From the NCBI RefSeq assembly GCF_945859685.1, contig NC_079149.1, forward strand, positions 120,129,575-120,193,574: a stretch of DNA of 64,000 nucleotides, written 5' to 3'. A program made the position numbers and the translations under genes. The stretch is from Eupeodes corollae (lineage: Eukaryota > Arthropoda > Insecta > Diptera > Syrphidae). The notes beneath the pieces were generated by a model that was not told where the DNA came from, ran no database searches, and saw only the letters and a program-made list of their open reading frames with translations. Shown piece by piece: positions 13,571 to 23,620 of this stretch. Positions within the stretch are counted from its first letter, which is position 1, and each line of letters starts with the position of its first letter.

Positions 13571-13867
13571 AATAAATAATAAATTAGGTCGCGGAACAGT
13601 CCGTTGAGAACTGGGGCTTAGTGACTTACAACTCTTAAACATTCCTGTGTGCGAGTTCTGTTGTCAGCGATGGAGGGGAGTTACAGTTTCTAAGCCGAAT
13701 CCGAACGGCTAATTTGAGAAAGAAAAGAATTACTCTTTGATGATTTTTCAATCCCTTTCAAGTGGCTGTACCCGTGGAAAAAACGTTAAATAGCATAGGT
13801 AGGGATCGAACTCAAGAACTCTGGCATGACAGTCCAACGCACTAACCATCACGCTACGGTTACTAAA
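13571..13867 (-). mobile_element. tRNA-derived SINE, copy 1
   Basis: Reverse-strand copy of the SINE family best seen at 18727-19034. The tRNA-like head lies at the right end, where the reverse complement gives a pol III A box (tggttagtgcg) and B box (gttcgatccct). The conserved tail region with gtaagtcact and caacggactgtt is at the left. Divergence from the 18.7-kb copy is moderate, and part of the middle is altered. Confidence 0.8.
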
Positions 13868-14305
13868 TAGAAATAATATGCACTAAAATAAGGTTTTAAA
13901 ATATTTATGTATATTTAGTGAATCCTTAACCGTTGATAACGATGGAAATCGAAAAAAAACTAAAACAATTTTTATAAAATCGATGAAATAAATTGATATT
14001 CTGATTCAGTGAAAATGAAAATTTTAATATTATAATCATTTAAATGCGAATAAATTTTTGTTTAAGAAACTGAAACAAATAAACAATTCAGTTAAAAATT
14101 CTAACATACATTTTATTTTTAGTCTGATTATTTTTAAGGGTTAAGCATAAGCATGTCAAATCATGAGACAGCACTCAAAACTAATTGTTTTTAAATAAAT
14201 TAAAATCATCTTTTACACCTGACGTATATGTGCTTTTTTAACTTGAAATAAAAACAATTAGAAACGAATATCCTTCATTTATTTTACGTACCACACTGGA
14301 ACACT
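13867..14305. other. AT-rich non-coding stretch
   Basis: Nothing recognisable is present. Confidence 0.6.
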
Positions 14306-14307
14306 AG

Positions 14308-14545
14308 CCAAAGGTAAGGTTAAGTTAAAGTGGCTATCCGGGATGGAGTAGGATACACTAAGGCCAGATTATTGGCCGATTGTGATACCACATGAATTTT
14401 TCAGTTGACCTTATTGAAAGAAAGAAAGTGAAAGACTGATTGCGTTAAACTGATTAAGATCATTTAGACTGTTATAGAAGAACTATCAAAGGAAGATCTT
14501 GCGTTTTTGACCTAGAGCATATGGCATGTACCGAGGAGTTGAAAA
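14308..14545 (+). repeat. Dispersed repeat unit
   Basis: More complex sequence than its surroundings. It starts with aaggtaaggttaagttaaag, continues with a patch reading tggctatccgggatggag and a later tgtgataccacatgaa, and ends around gcatatggcatgtaccgagg. I recall similar units scattered through fly genomes, starting with ggttaggtt runs and the phrase tgtgataccaca, but this is memory and no second copy lies in the window. Confidence 0.35.
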
Positions 14546-14689
14546 ATTGTTTTTTCCTCTTCCTCATCCATTCAGCCTATGAAAAGCGTGCTTTTCTATT
14601 AGACAGTACCGATTATCGAGCTTATATAGATCTGCTTATAGAAAGAAAGCTCCTATCATTCGTTAATAAAGGGTCCGCGAAATAACTTT

Positions 14690-15170
14690 TTTTTTTGAAA
14701 ATGCTATAAAAACATAGAGTGTAGCTTCGGCTGTGTGGCACGTAGTGCCGTTCTGTCGAAACCAAATGTTGCCAAAATCCTCCTCCTCCTTTTGTAAACA
14801 AAAATTCGTTAAAAATGGGCCGATAACGATCGTCATTGACTGTAACGGCTACTCCTTGCCCATTTTCGAACAAAAATGGCCTAATTATGCCTCTGGACCA
14901 ACATCCGCACCAAACAGTGGCTCGTTTTGGGTGTATCGGCTTTTCAAAGTATGCACGCGTGTTTTCTGTGCCCCTAATGCGACAATTTTGCTTGTTTACA
15001 TACCCGTCAAGATCAATATGAGCTTCATCAGAAAAGATGATTTTTTTGGCGAAATCGGTATCTTCTTTAAGCGTTGTTCCCAGCGTTGTTCAAGCGTATA
15101 CACAACCATATTCGTTCAGCGGAAGGATAAAACTAATTATATGTCAAATCAAATATGAGCTAAGTGTTAC
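14690..15170 (-). pseudogene. Tc1/mariner transposase relic
   Basis: Read on the reverse strand and allowing frame changes, the order is KKIIFSDEAHIDLDGYVNKQNCRI, then a region around HPKRATVWCG, then RGIIRPFLFENGQGVAVTVNDDRYRP, then RQNGTTCHTA. This is the middle catalytic part of a Tc1/mariner DDE/D transposase as found in insects: the SDEAH stretch holds the first catalytic Asp, and the QDGATCHTA stretch normally holds the second. Here the second Asp is Asn (QNGTTCHTA). The N-terminal helix-turn-helix and the C-terminal PLDYFLWGY part are missing. The copy is dead. Longest open piece is 14622-14873 on the reverse strand. Confidence 0.75.
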
Positions 15171-18100
15171 CATTCACGAAAAAAGCACCAGGTGAATAAA
15201 AAACTTTAGATGGAGAATCATATACAAAACATTTTCAGAAGCAACCCGTATTAATTTATAGATTGCATTGAATGCATTTTAATTAATTTTATTTCTTCAC
15301 CTTCATTAAATTTGTTCATGTTTAAATTTTTGATTTTAGAAATACAATAAAACTTTTAGAGATTTTGTAGTAATTTTAAGCTCTGCTATTTACGGCTTGG
15401 ATGTAATGGCGACTCATTATTTATTGTGGACCTTCACTCAATATTTTAAAAAATAAATAATGCAAACAATGACTTGATTTATAAAAAAGGACGAAGTTAT
15501 AATTACTTCGCATTAATTTTATAATTAAAAACAGAAAAAAAAACCAACCACCATATTGACCCTCCTAAACTTCGCTATTTATTTACTTTCAAAACAATAT
15601 ACCTTCTGTGGATTTTTATTTAAAGAAAAAGATACTCATCATCCACGTAGATATTTCTAAAGAAGACACCAGATTCTGATGATGTGCTCTATAGAATTGT
15701 TTGTGCTTTGAGTTTGTAAATGAAAGTATTATATTTAACTTGCCTTCCAATATTCGTGGGTGGAATAGCTTATTGTTAAGTTGCTTGCTTGATTCTGTAT
15801 CAACCATAAAGATATAAATTTATACAACAACAAAACATTTTTGCGCTTGATGAAGATACCCTGCAGATCTAAGCATAGGTATACAAGTTTGGAACAAAAA
15901 AAGGATACGGATATAGCTAGAAGAAGAAAAGAAATATAATAATTAAAAATTCACCCCTTAATACACAAAAACCATCAAGACAAGCATGAGACGAGTTATA
16001 AATAAAATGTCGTCTTTTCCCCCAAAATTAATGGCTCTATATATTTAGATGCGGAGGATAATATCAACTCATTTTGCTCATTTTATGCCAAAGTCTAGAA
16101 AGAATACTTTAGTAGGTTAGCGCTAGGTAGGTATGTACATGGGTATAGAGTAATGGTGGTATTTTTGTCCCTTAACGATTCGACTCGACGACACATAGAC
16201 CGGAAAAGGGATGTGGGTATAGTGGGTGGACAGAGGACAGGACAGGGATGATGGTTTTTGCCGCATTTATATGCATTTTGAAAATTGTGCGTCTAGTTTT
16301 CTTAATTAGCAGAAATTTATCTGTTTATATAGCTATAGCTATATAGTTACATAGAAAGATACAATGATAGACTTGAGTAGATATTGCTTCATTTATGAGA
16401 GACGCCACTCCGCCGGCTGCTAGCTGCTTGCTTGCTGGACAACTGCAACGCCCAGGGTGCAAAATTTATTACCCACCACCAAAACCGACATAAATAAATT
16501 AATAAATTTTCTTTTGTTTTATTAAGGTTATACAAAGAAACAAAGCGTAATGGTAAAATTTGTCAAATGTGGGGTAAGTTATGGGTAAATAAGCATCTAC
16601 ATACTCGTATATCTGTACCAAGTACATGACAGAGCTGGTTGAATTATTCAAAAATATTTATGTCTAACTGCCTTTGATATTTAAGTATCTTTCTAGATGA
16701 CTAAATTTATGTATAATACATAGGTAAGCTTTAACCTAAAGGTTGATACGATTTATGTTTTATTTTCTTACACAGGTAAATTGGGTATATTCCCATATTC
16801 TTTGAACCTTCATTTTTTAAAAGCACCTGCAAACGGTGTTTGATTAAACATTTAAAATTAAGCTACAAAAAGAAGGCAATACACTTAATCACAAAACAGA
16901 AACCATTTCGAACTTCACCCACTTCAACCAGCACCACCTCGCATTCGAATATTGTGAAAAGTAACTCAAACTAACCTAAAATATAACTCACTTAATTTTA
17001 TATTTCATGAAAGAAAAGGAGTTGAGTCAATTTTTACAAACATGGTAGTAGAAATGGCTATAACCATCTTGAGAGAAAATAATTCAATGAGAGGGAAAAA
17101 AATTATACACATTACACACAATGAAGTTAACGTTCGATAAATGAAAGGGGAAATTTTTTCGCTGAGTTCAGTGAATTAAGCCACACCTACTTTTGTTGAT
17201 AGAAATCGCATGAGTTTTATGTTGTGGAGTAGTGATAGTTCTTGTTATAGCTTGATAGTTAGTTCTTTTTTTTAAGTTTTGAAGAAGTGTATCAGTTGTT
17301 AAGCTAGGGAGGTATTTAGGTAGATTGAGGAATTATATTAACCTATTATATGGATAAGGTGAATGCAAAGGGGGATCGAAGATATTGATTTATATTGTCT
17401 GTAGATAAATAAGTAAAATAGCTTTATTTTAGAGAAAAAATTGTAAGCATTAGGGAGAAATATTTGACAATAATATTTCTTTCCAAGACTATAAAGGGCT
17501 TTTGCACCTTTATTTGTTTTGAAGTAAAACTTAATTTGAGTTAAAAAATTCGAATTGTAAAAATGGTGGAAGTATGAACGAGTAAATAGAAAAAATGCGA
17601 CCCACACTGAAAACTTCCCACAAATTAGTCCTCATGAAAACAAGCAAATGATATTTTTTGTAATCCATCTTTATATTAAAAACTTCAAAAAGTTTGTTGT
17701 TGAATGGCTTTTAGTATTTATTCATTATTTGTTGTATATTTTTATTCCGTTTTTGAAATATTGAAGATTTAAAAAAACATTATTCAGGTTTTTTGGTAGA
17801 TCAAAAATGTTCATATATTTTAGTTTTAAAAAAGGGGCTTCCAATTCATGCCCGTCTGTCAATATTTCTAAAAGTTGAACAAAATATTCATAGAAACGCT
17901 TTGCATAACATAAAAAAAGTTTGAAGTCGAAAACCTTTTCTAACCAGTTGTTAGTTGTGTATATACGTTTTTCAGTTTTGTAATAAGGTTTGTTAGTCAA
18001 TTTTTCTAAAAAATAATTAAAAGTTAACAACAATGTTTTGCATATGAGAAAAAGTGTAATTTTAATGTCCTTTCTTATTATTATTATCAATTATTTTTTC

Positions 18101-18280
18101 TCAGTCAGTTTTTAATAGCACATTTTGAAAGTTAGAGTTTTGGATTTTTTTTTGTATAATAGCTGATCATTGTATTTTTTTAAGCATTTTAGTAAATGTT
18201 AAAAACCATATATTTATAAGGTAATGTTAATTTTAAGGCATCAACATCTGTCAAACTAAGTTGTTAATCCAATTTTTTTG
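15170..18280. other. AT-rich non-coding stretch
   Basis: No gene is supported. There is a GC-richer patch at 16130-16260 and 16400-16470, a self-complementary run tatagctatagctata at about 16328-16345, and a short piece of repeat family A at 17595-17625. Confidence 0.6.
17595..17628 (+). repeat. Repeat family A, short end fragment
   Basis: The phrase gcgacccacactgaaaactt followed by ccca matches the left end of family A copies at 25.46 kb and (reverse strand) 47.19 kb. Sequence to the right does not follow the family clearly, so this is an isolated end piece. Confidence 0.5.
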
Positions 18281-19295
18281 ATCAGTTGAAAGTCTGACAT
18301 TTACGAAAACGGATTGCTCAACTATCGTACAACGCATACAATTGTTGAAACCTTCTACAAAAATGGAGATTCTGCCACAGCCACATATCGTGTTTAAAGA
18401 AGAGATTCTGGTTTAAATAATCGACCAACTACGGAAGCAATTGCCAAAATTGTGAAAATATTTGAAGAGACTGGATTGATTACAGATATTGTAAGGCCTA
18501 TGCATCATCGTTTCGCTCGTACTACTAAAAATATCTCTACAATAAAAGTGTTGTGATTTTTCGAACGAAATTTTTTTCCTTTGACTTCTATTGAAGAAAA
18601 CAACTTTGAGAATATATTGTTTCACCAAGACGGTACCACATGCCACACAACTCGAGCGAATATTGATTTATGATTTATTGCAAGAGACATTTCCTGGCCT
18701 CGTAATTTCTTGTCGTCGTCTTGGCGGTAGTACCCGTGGCATGATGGTTAGTGCGTTGGACTGTCATGCCAGAGGTCTTGGGTTCGATCCCTGCCTATGC
18801 CACCAAAAGTCTTTTCACGGGTACTGCCTCTTGCGAGGATTTGACAAATTCTCCAAGAGTAACTCTTGTCATGAAAAAGTGCTTCTCGAATTAGCCGTTC
18901 GGATTCGGCATATAAACTGTAGGTCCCCTCCATTCCTGAAAAACATTACTCGCACACATTAATGGTTGAGAGTTGTAAGTCACTAGGCCCTGGTTCTCAA
19001 CGGACTGTTGCGCCACCCAATTTATTTTTTATTTGTCTTGGCGATATTAGCTGACCACAAAGATTATGCGTATTGACACTGCTCGACTTTTTTTTTGAGG
19101 CTACGCCAAAAACCGTGTTTATGCAGATAAACCTTTAACTCTTGAGCACTTAAAAACCAACTCTCGTTAAGTGCTGGCTGAGATACTACAGATTATGTGT
19201 CAAAAAGGGTCGAAAATTACATTAAAAGAATCTTGTTTCAGACATAATTTCAACGTTCAATATTGATATCGTATCGTAAAATGGATAACCCTGTA
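18280..19295 (+). pseudogene. Tc1/mariner transposase relic, split by a SINE
   Basis: The left part (about 18325-18530) reads, over frame changes, YKNGDSAT-x-TYRV, then NRPTTEAIAKIVKIFEETG and DIVRP-x-HHRFARTTKNIS, the N-terminal helix-turn-helix region of the transposase. An internal deletion follows. The frame resumes near 18588 with ENILFHQDGTTCHTTRANID, which holds the second catalytic Asp, then the SINE interrupts at 18727. After the SINE (19044 onward) the sequence continues with DISWP and a region matching LEHLKTNIREVLAEI and MCQKVVENYIKRI. The right end at about 19275-19290 (aaaatggataaccctgta) resembles the terminal repeat of the 36-kb element, which has the same protein family. The copy is non-functional. 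Confidence 0.8.
18727..19034 (+). mobile_element. tRNA-derived SINE, copy 2 (best copy)
   Basis: About 308 bp inserted into the mariner relic. The head is tRNA-like: A box tggttagtgcg at 18745-18755, B box ggttcgatccc at 18781-18791, and between them a ctgtcat loop compatible with a tRNA-Asp (GTC) origin. The middle and tail carry blocks shared by all copies, such as gagttgtaagtcactag and caacggactgttgcgcc, ending in an AT-rich tail. The 9-bp word gtcttggcg lies on both sides (18718-18726 and 19035-19043), a target site duplication. This copy defines the family in the window. Transcription would use internal pol III promoters and mobilisation would need a partner LINE. Confidence 0.88.
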
Positions 19296-20350
19296 TTATT
19301 ATTAATATTTTTGAAATAAGTGACAAATTATATATTTACAGCTACTTTTTTAACTGAAACGCAATAAAATTATTAATTTTGTTTACGTAATTCACAAACT
19401 GTTTGTTGTGATAAAGTTTAATTTTCAAACCAATCTAACTAAGTAAAAGTGTTAATTCAGCAATAATTGTTCAAAATATTTCGAAATGAATGTGTGCTAA
19501 AATACTAATTAAGTAAAAGCTTTAAGATGACGATGAATGTTTTGAAATCAATAGTTATTTTTGGTTTCATGCTAAAACTATTAAACAATTTTTTACTGAA
19601 GCCTTTTTCGATTATTTATATTTATGTTATCGTGTAACGAAAAACTCCGCTCATTAGACAACGAAATAATTGAATACAAAATGTTGACAGTTTTTGATTC
19701 AGCAACAAATTTTTAAGTATTGTGGCATCGCTGTTTGATTTACATAGAAGCGAAAGCACATGAAAAATATTTAGTTCAAGTTAAACATTAATTTGTAAGT
19801 CTAATAAAGAAATCAGTAAAATTTGTATTTTATTTTAAGATAAGTAACGTTCATTGCCGTAAGCGAAATGTGACATAAAACAAAGAAAAACAGCAACACT
19901 TTGACAGAAAACGTACGTTTTCATTGTACTGAATAGAAATTAAAAGGACAATGATGTATGTTAAAAACATAGCTTTTAAATGTAAAAATGAAAATACGGT
20001 ATGACACACAATTTATCAAAAAGAAATAAATTTTTCATCTAAAAATGTATTCATATTTGTAGTGTGATTTTTATACAATTGGTACTTTTGAATAACCAAC
20101 ATTAATTTTTTGTCACTCAACTGGACTTGAAACATACGTATGATTGTGCATACAAATAAGCTTTATCCTTAGAAAAAGTCAGTCAATCTTATTTCAAAAA
20201 TGCAAGAATGTTGTTTTTGTAATTTCCTTGTCAGTAGTCGTATATGGCTGAAATAATTAAAGCTCCTATTTTCAAGACGGTTTTGATTTGATAAGTTTAA
20301 ATCTATACGGTATCTGCATTTTATGTCTTTTTCTTTCATTGACGTGTCAA
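19295..20350. other. AT-rich non-coding stretch
   Basis: No gene or repeat was recognised. If the open frame at 20.35 kb is an exon, this stretch would be the intron before it, although the pyrimidine tract before 20350 is modest. Confidence 0.55.
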
Positions 20351-20351
20351 G

Positions 20352-20692
20352 TTGTTTCGAATGTGCCAAATGGAAAACTATGTTGCATGTTTACTAAGGC
20401 AAACGCAACATATTATAAGATTGAGTTGAATGTAAATAAATTTAAGCAAAAATTTGTACACCCTTTGAAAACGAATATTTACGTTTTGAATAAAATCGGA
20501 GCATTTAGAAAATTATGTACAAACGATATTTTCATGACTTCTAAGAAACATGACGAACTGCAAATTACACGATATACTTATGCCCAATACACTTCCTTTG
20601 CTTTACATAGCAAAATTTCCGAAAATGAGAACTTATACTTAGTTTTTCAAAAGAAAAATGTATTGAAAAAGTTGAAACCAAGAACTATGTGA
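20352..20692 (+). CDS. Probable internal exon of an FGF-like growth factor gene
   Basis: The open frame runs from about 20288 to the stop at 20690-20692, but its left part has no ATG and the first Met codon is in the middle, so it reads as an exon. Possible acceptors are the AGs at 20350-20351 and 20397-20398; a donor gtgagc starts at 20689, just before the stop. The translation fits the later half of an FGF core: YYKIELNV and KFVHPLKTNIYVLNKIGAF match the strands that in FGF8 or FGF1 read like KLIVET and VRIKGAESEKYICMNKRGKL; then RYTYAQYTS matches the NNYNTYxS motif, and LYLVFQKKN with KKLKPRT matches WFVGLKKNG with KRGPRT. The usual Cys before the NNY motif and the Gly after KKN are not conserved. 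FGF ligands are secreted and signal through receptor tyrosine kinases. First exon, signal peptide and the rest of the C terminus were not found. It could also be a chance or decayed frame. Confidence 0.45.
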
Positions 20693-21360
20693 GCTTTACC
20701 ACAAATTCAAAATGCGCCGTTTATTCTTTTGTATAGATACAAATGTAAAATCGATATGTTTCAAAAAATAGTTGTTTTTTGTTTTAATATTTATAGTTCA
20801 CTTGTTTCCTAAAAAAATAACCTGATATATAAGACATTTGAAAATACAAGTAAACACCTTGAAGGTTATAACTTCTGTCACCAACACTCACTCTATATCA
20901 AAATCAATTAAAAAAAAATGTTCCCTTATTTTATTCTATTTATTACGCAGTGAACGTTGCTCCAAATTCACCCATAAGTTAGGCCAGACTCAATAACTTG
21001 TTGCTGATGCTTCACTTCCCACAAACGTGTGTTCTTCAAAAACTCCAAACACATTGAACCAAATTTAGTGCCCCAGGGCACTAAAAACAGCCGACTTCAA
21101 TAAGCTATTAAAAAAACGTTCTACATAGCCACTTCCAATTTTATTTATTTTTTTAACCAACAAAACACTACCATCACCACCACCACCTCTCGCACTCACC
21201 TTCAACCACCACCTCATCATAAACAGGCAGTCTATTTCATCATCATCCCCTTGAAAATAAATTTTTAATTTCTTTTTCCAATTTGCCATTCGTGGGGGTG
21301 AATAAACATAAACAAAAATACAACCAAGCCAAGAGACACCCTCTAAAAAAGACATACTCC
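20692..21360. other. Non-coding stretch
   Basis: AT-rich, then CA-rich with ccaccaccac runs around 21175-21215. A short hairpin agtgccccagggcact lies at about 21069-21084. No gene is supported and no polyadenylation signal aataaa follows the preceding frame within 120 bases. Confidence 0.55.
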
Positions 21361-22140
21361 CTCACATATCCTCAAATGCACTTCAAACTGAGAATAACGA
21401 CAACGACGACGGTGGACGGACGGCGGCGGTGGCGGTAGTGTCGCCTGCGGGTACTCAGGTGTTTTTCGTTAAACCAAATTATAATTTCAAATATACATTT
21501 TATATCATTTGTTTGTCGATTAAATGCGGGGGCGTTAACTTCTTGTTATTTTATTATGCATTTGACAGTTGTTCATTTCGAGGTGGAAATAAATATTTCT
21601 CTTTTTTATTATTTATTTTGTTTTGTTTTCTTGTTTTGCAAGTTCAGAATTAAGTTGAAGGCTGAGACGCAGGCTTACATATTATTTGAAGAGAAAAATA
21701 TCATGCATTTTTGTCATCACCTTCTCACGATTTCAGAATTAATATAAAAACTTTTTTAGAAACGCTTCGACGACGACGATTCGGGCGGATGCGAGAAATA
21801 TTTTTTAAAATATGCTTTTTCAAATTCCGCATCATCAGTAGGTATCCCCCCTTGTGCGTTTTTGTCGATCGAGTGGATATCACATCCTGCGCGCATCTTC
21901 TTCATTCAATCGCGATCACATAAATAACACAGGGTCGGCAAAAATATCATTGCGAACATAAATATTATTCTGCGTTATTCCGTTTATCGCACCTTTTGGT
22001 GGCATTTGGTCGAAGTTGCTTCGTCAGCGGTACCATAATAAAAAAAACCGCTCTACCTTGGTGCGAAACAATAACACAAAAACAATAATCACAACAACAA
22101 TAACAATATTGAATATCTAAAGGTTAGGTGTCTTCCACCA
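21360..22140. other. Triplet-rich GC island and flank, possible regulatory DNA
   Basis: The run at 21395-21450 is built of acgacgacggtgg and ggcggcggtggc types of triplets. A second patch at 21760-22060 contains cgacgacgacgattcgggcgg and unique-looking sequence such as ttattccgtttatcgcacc. Open frames here are by-products of the triplets. An enhancer or untranslated exon is possible. Confidence 0.35.
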
Positions 22141-22920
22141 GAGACGCTCTGTCTGCGGATGCTGAGATTTTTTTCACAGTCGTTAAGACAAAGGCAAGTA
22201 TTGGATTCGATGAAACATAAGCTTCATATGAACTTGGCTTTCTATAAAGGGTCTTTCTCAAATCGTTTCCATTACCAATTGTGGCTAAGAGAAATTGGTA
22301 ATCATTGATCTATATTGACGAACGTTGAGGTTGTTGAGCAGCATAGCGGGACATATATCTAAAAGATGATTTTTTAGATGAAAATTAAGTTATGTATTTA
22401 TTTGCCAAGACATATTTAGCGAAGACACGTCTTGGCTGTGGTAGCTTGACTTTAGTTCCTAAATCAGTTGAATTTTGTACCAGTACAGACTGACATTAAT
22501 TTTGTTGCAAATTTTTCCAAGTTGTGTTTTGAGAAAAACCTAATTTTTGTGAGTGACGTGAAGTCTTCTTTGTACTATCGTGAATAAATGACATCAAACT
22601 TGACGAATGTAGCTTAAACAATAAGGCCGCAAATAGGAAAATAGAAAACCTTTTCCAATCTATTTTTTCAACCAAAGTGGAAACAGCGTTATAGCCAACG
22701 ATTGGTCTTCTAAAAACAAAAGAGAACTCTTAGGTTACTAAATAAATATAATCCTCAATTTAATATTTATAATTATCACTATCCAATCTTTTTAGAAACC
22801 TTTTTTATGAGCTTTACCCTGCGACACTTTTGTTGGGTCTAACATCTTAAGGTTTTTTTTTATGTTTCAACCCAACACCTGAATTACTTCTCCAAAACAA
22901 AAGATCCCAACAGACTCAGA
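22140..22920. other. Non-coding stretch
   Basis: No gene, repeat or motif was recognised. Confidence 0.55.
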
Positions 22921-23620
22921 ATCCCTTATAATGTAGTCTTGAGCATCAGGTAACTGGTGAACTGGAAAACATCAATGTGTTTGCCCTTCAAAAATTTATG
23001 AAACACCAAAAGGCCGCAAAATTCTGCGGTAGCAGTGCTACCGGCTGCTTCGGCTGGCTGGTCTCTGCCCATAACGGAAAAGATGATGATGATGATGGTC
23101 ATCATCAATGCGTCCAAAAATGGCCAAAACGTTCAAGAGTTAGTAAAAATACCTATGCAAAGTGCTCGAATCGAAAACTATAAGGATAATGCATCCGTCC
23201 TGCCACCGCCGCGCCGCGCCGTCACCACTATCATCAACAAAAGGATACTCTGACTCTTCGCGTCCAGAAGGAAACCTTAGTCGAAGAATCAAACAAAAAA
23301 AAAACAAAAAGATGAAAAATATTGAATAAATGAATAAATTTTTGAACTTTGTTTCTTAGGTTCCTGGTACAACTTACGTACCTTTGAAGTTACTAGTATA
23401 CGGTGATGCATGATGCTGTTGGTTTTTGATGTTTTCCAACGTGTAGAAATATGATTGCTGATGGTACGATGGCGGCTGGCGGTGGTGATGATGGCTGTTC
23501 AGGAGCTGTGTGTTGCATGATGCTAATGCTACTTCAGACTTCTCGTAGAAGCATCGTGTTCAACATGAGATAGTGTAACAAGCCACAACGATAGATCCTA
23601 TCGTGCGATGCGCGCAATTT
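22920..23620. other. GC-richer island with triplets, possible regulatory DNA
   Basis: It includes a perfect 15-bp palindrome ggtagcagtgctacc at about 23029-23043, a (GAT)n run at 23081-23098 and a CG-rich patch near 23195-23225. A second patch at 23400-23600 is rich in gatgatg and ggcggctggcgg. Three overlapping short frames exist, none with family resemblance. Confidence 0.35.
23081..23098 (+). repeat. (GAT)n microsatellite
   Basis: Short run of GAT triplets ending in ggtcatcatc, so a small hairpin between GAT and ATC is possible. Confidence 0.75.

Noticed and set aside
16326..16350. Self-complementary run as a microRNA hairpin
   Set aside because: The palindrome tatagctatagctata is too short and has no loop or longer arms.
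18745..18795. Functional tRNA gene
   Set aside because: A and B boxes are present, but the acceptor stem does not close and the unit is part of a 308-bp repeat found six times, so it is a SINE head.
21065..21355. 96-codon reverse frame
   Set aside because: Built on ccaccacc and ttttattt simple sequence; no domain or conserved motif.
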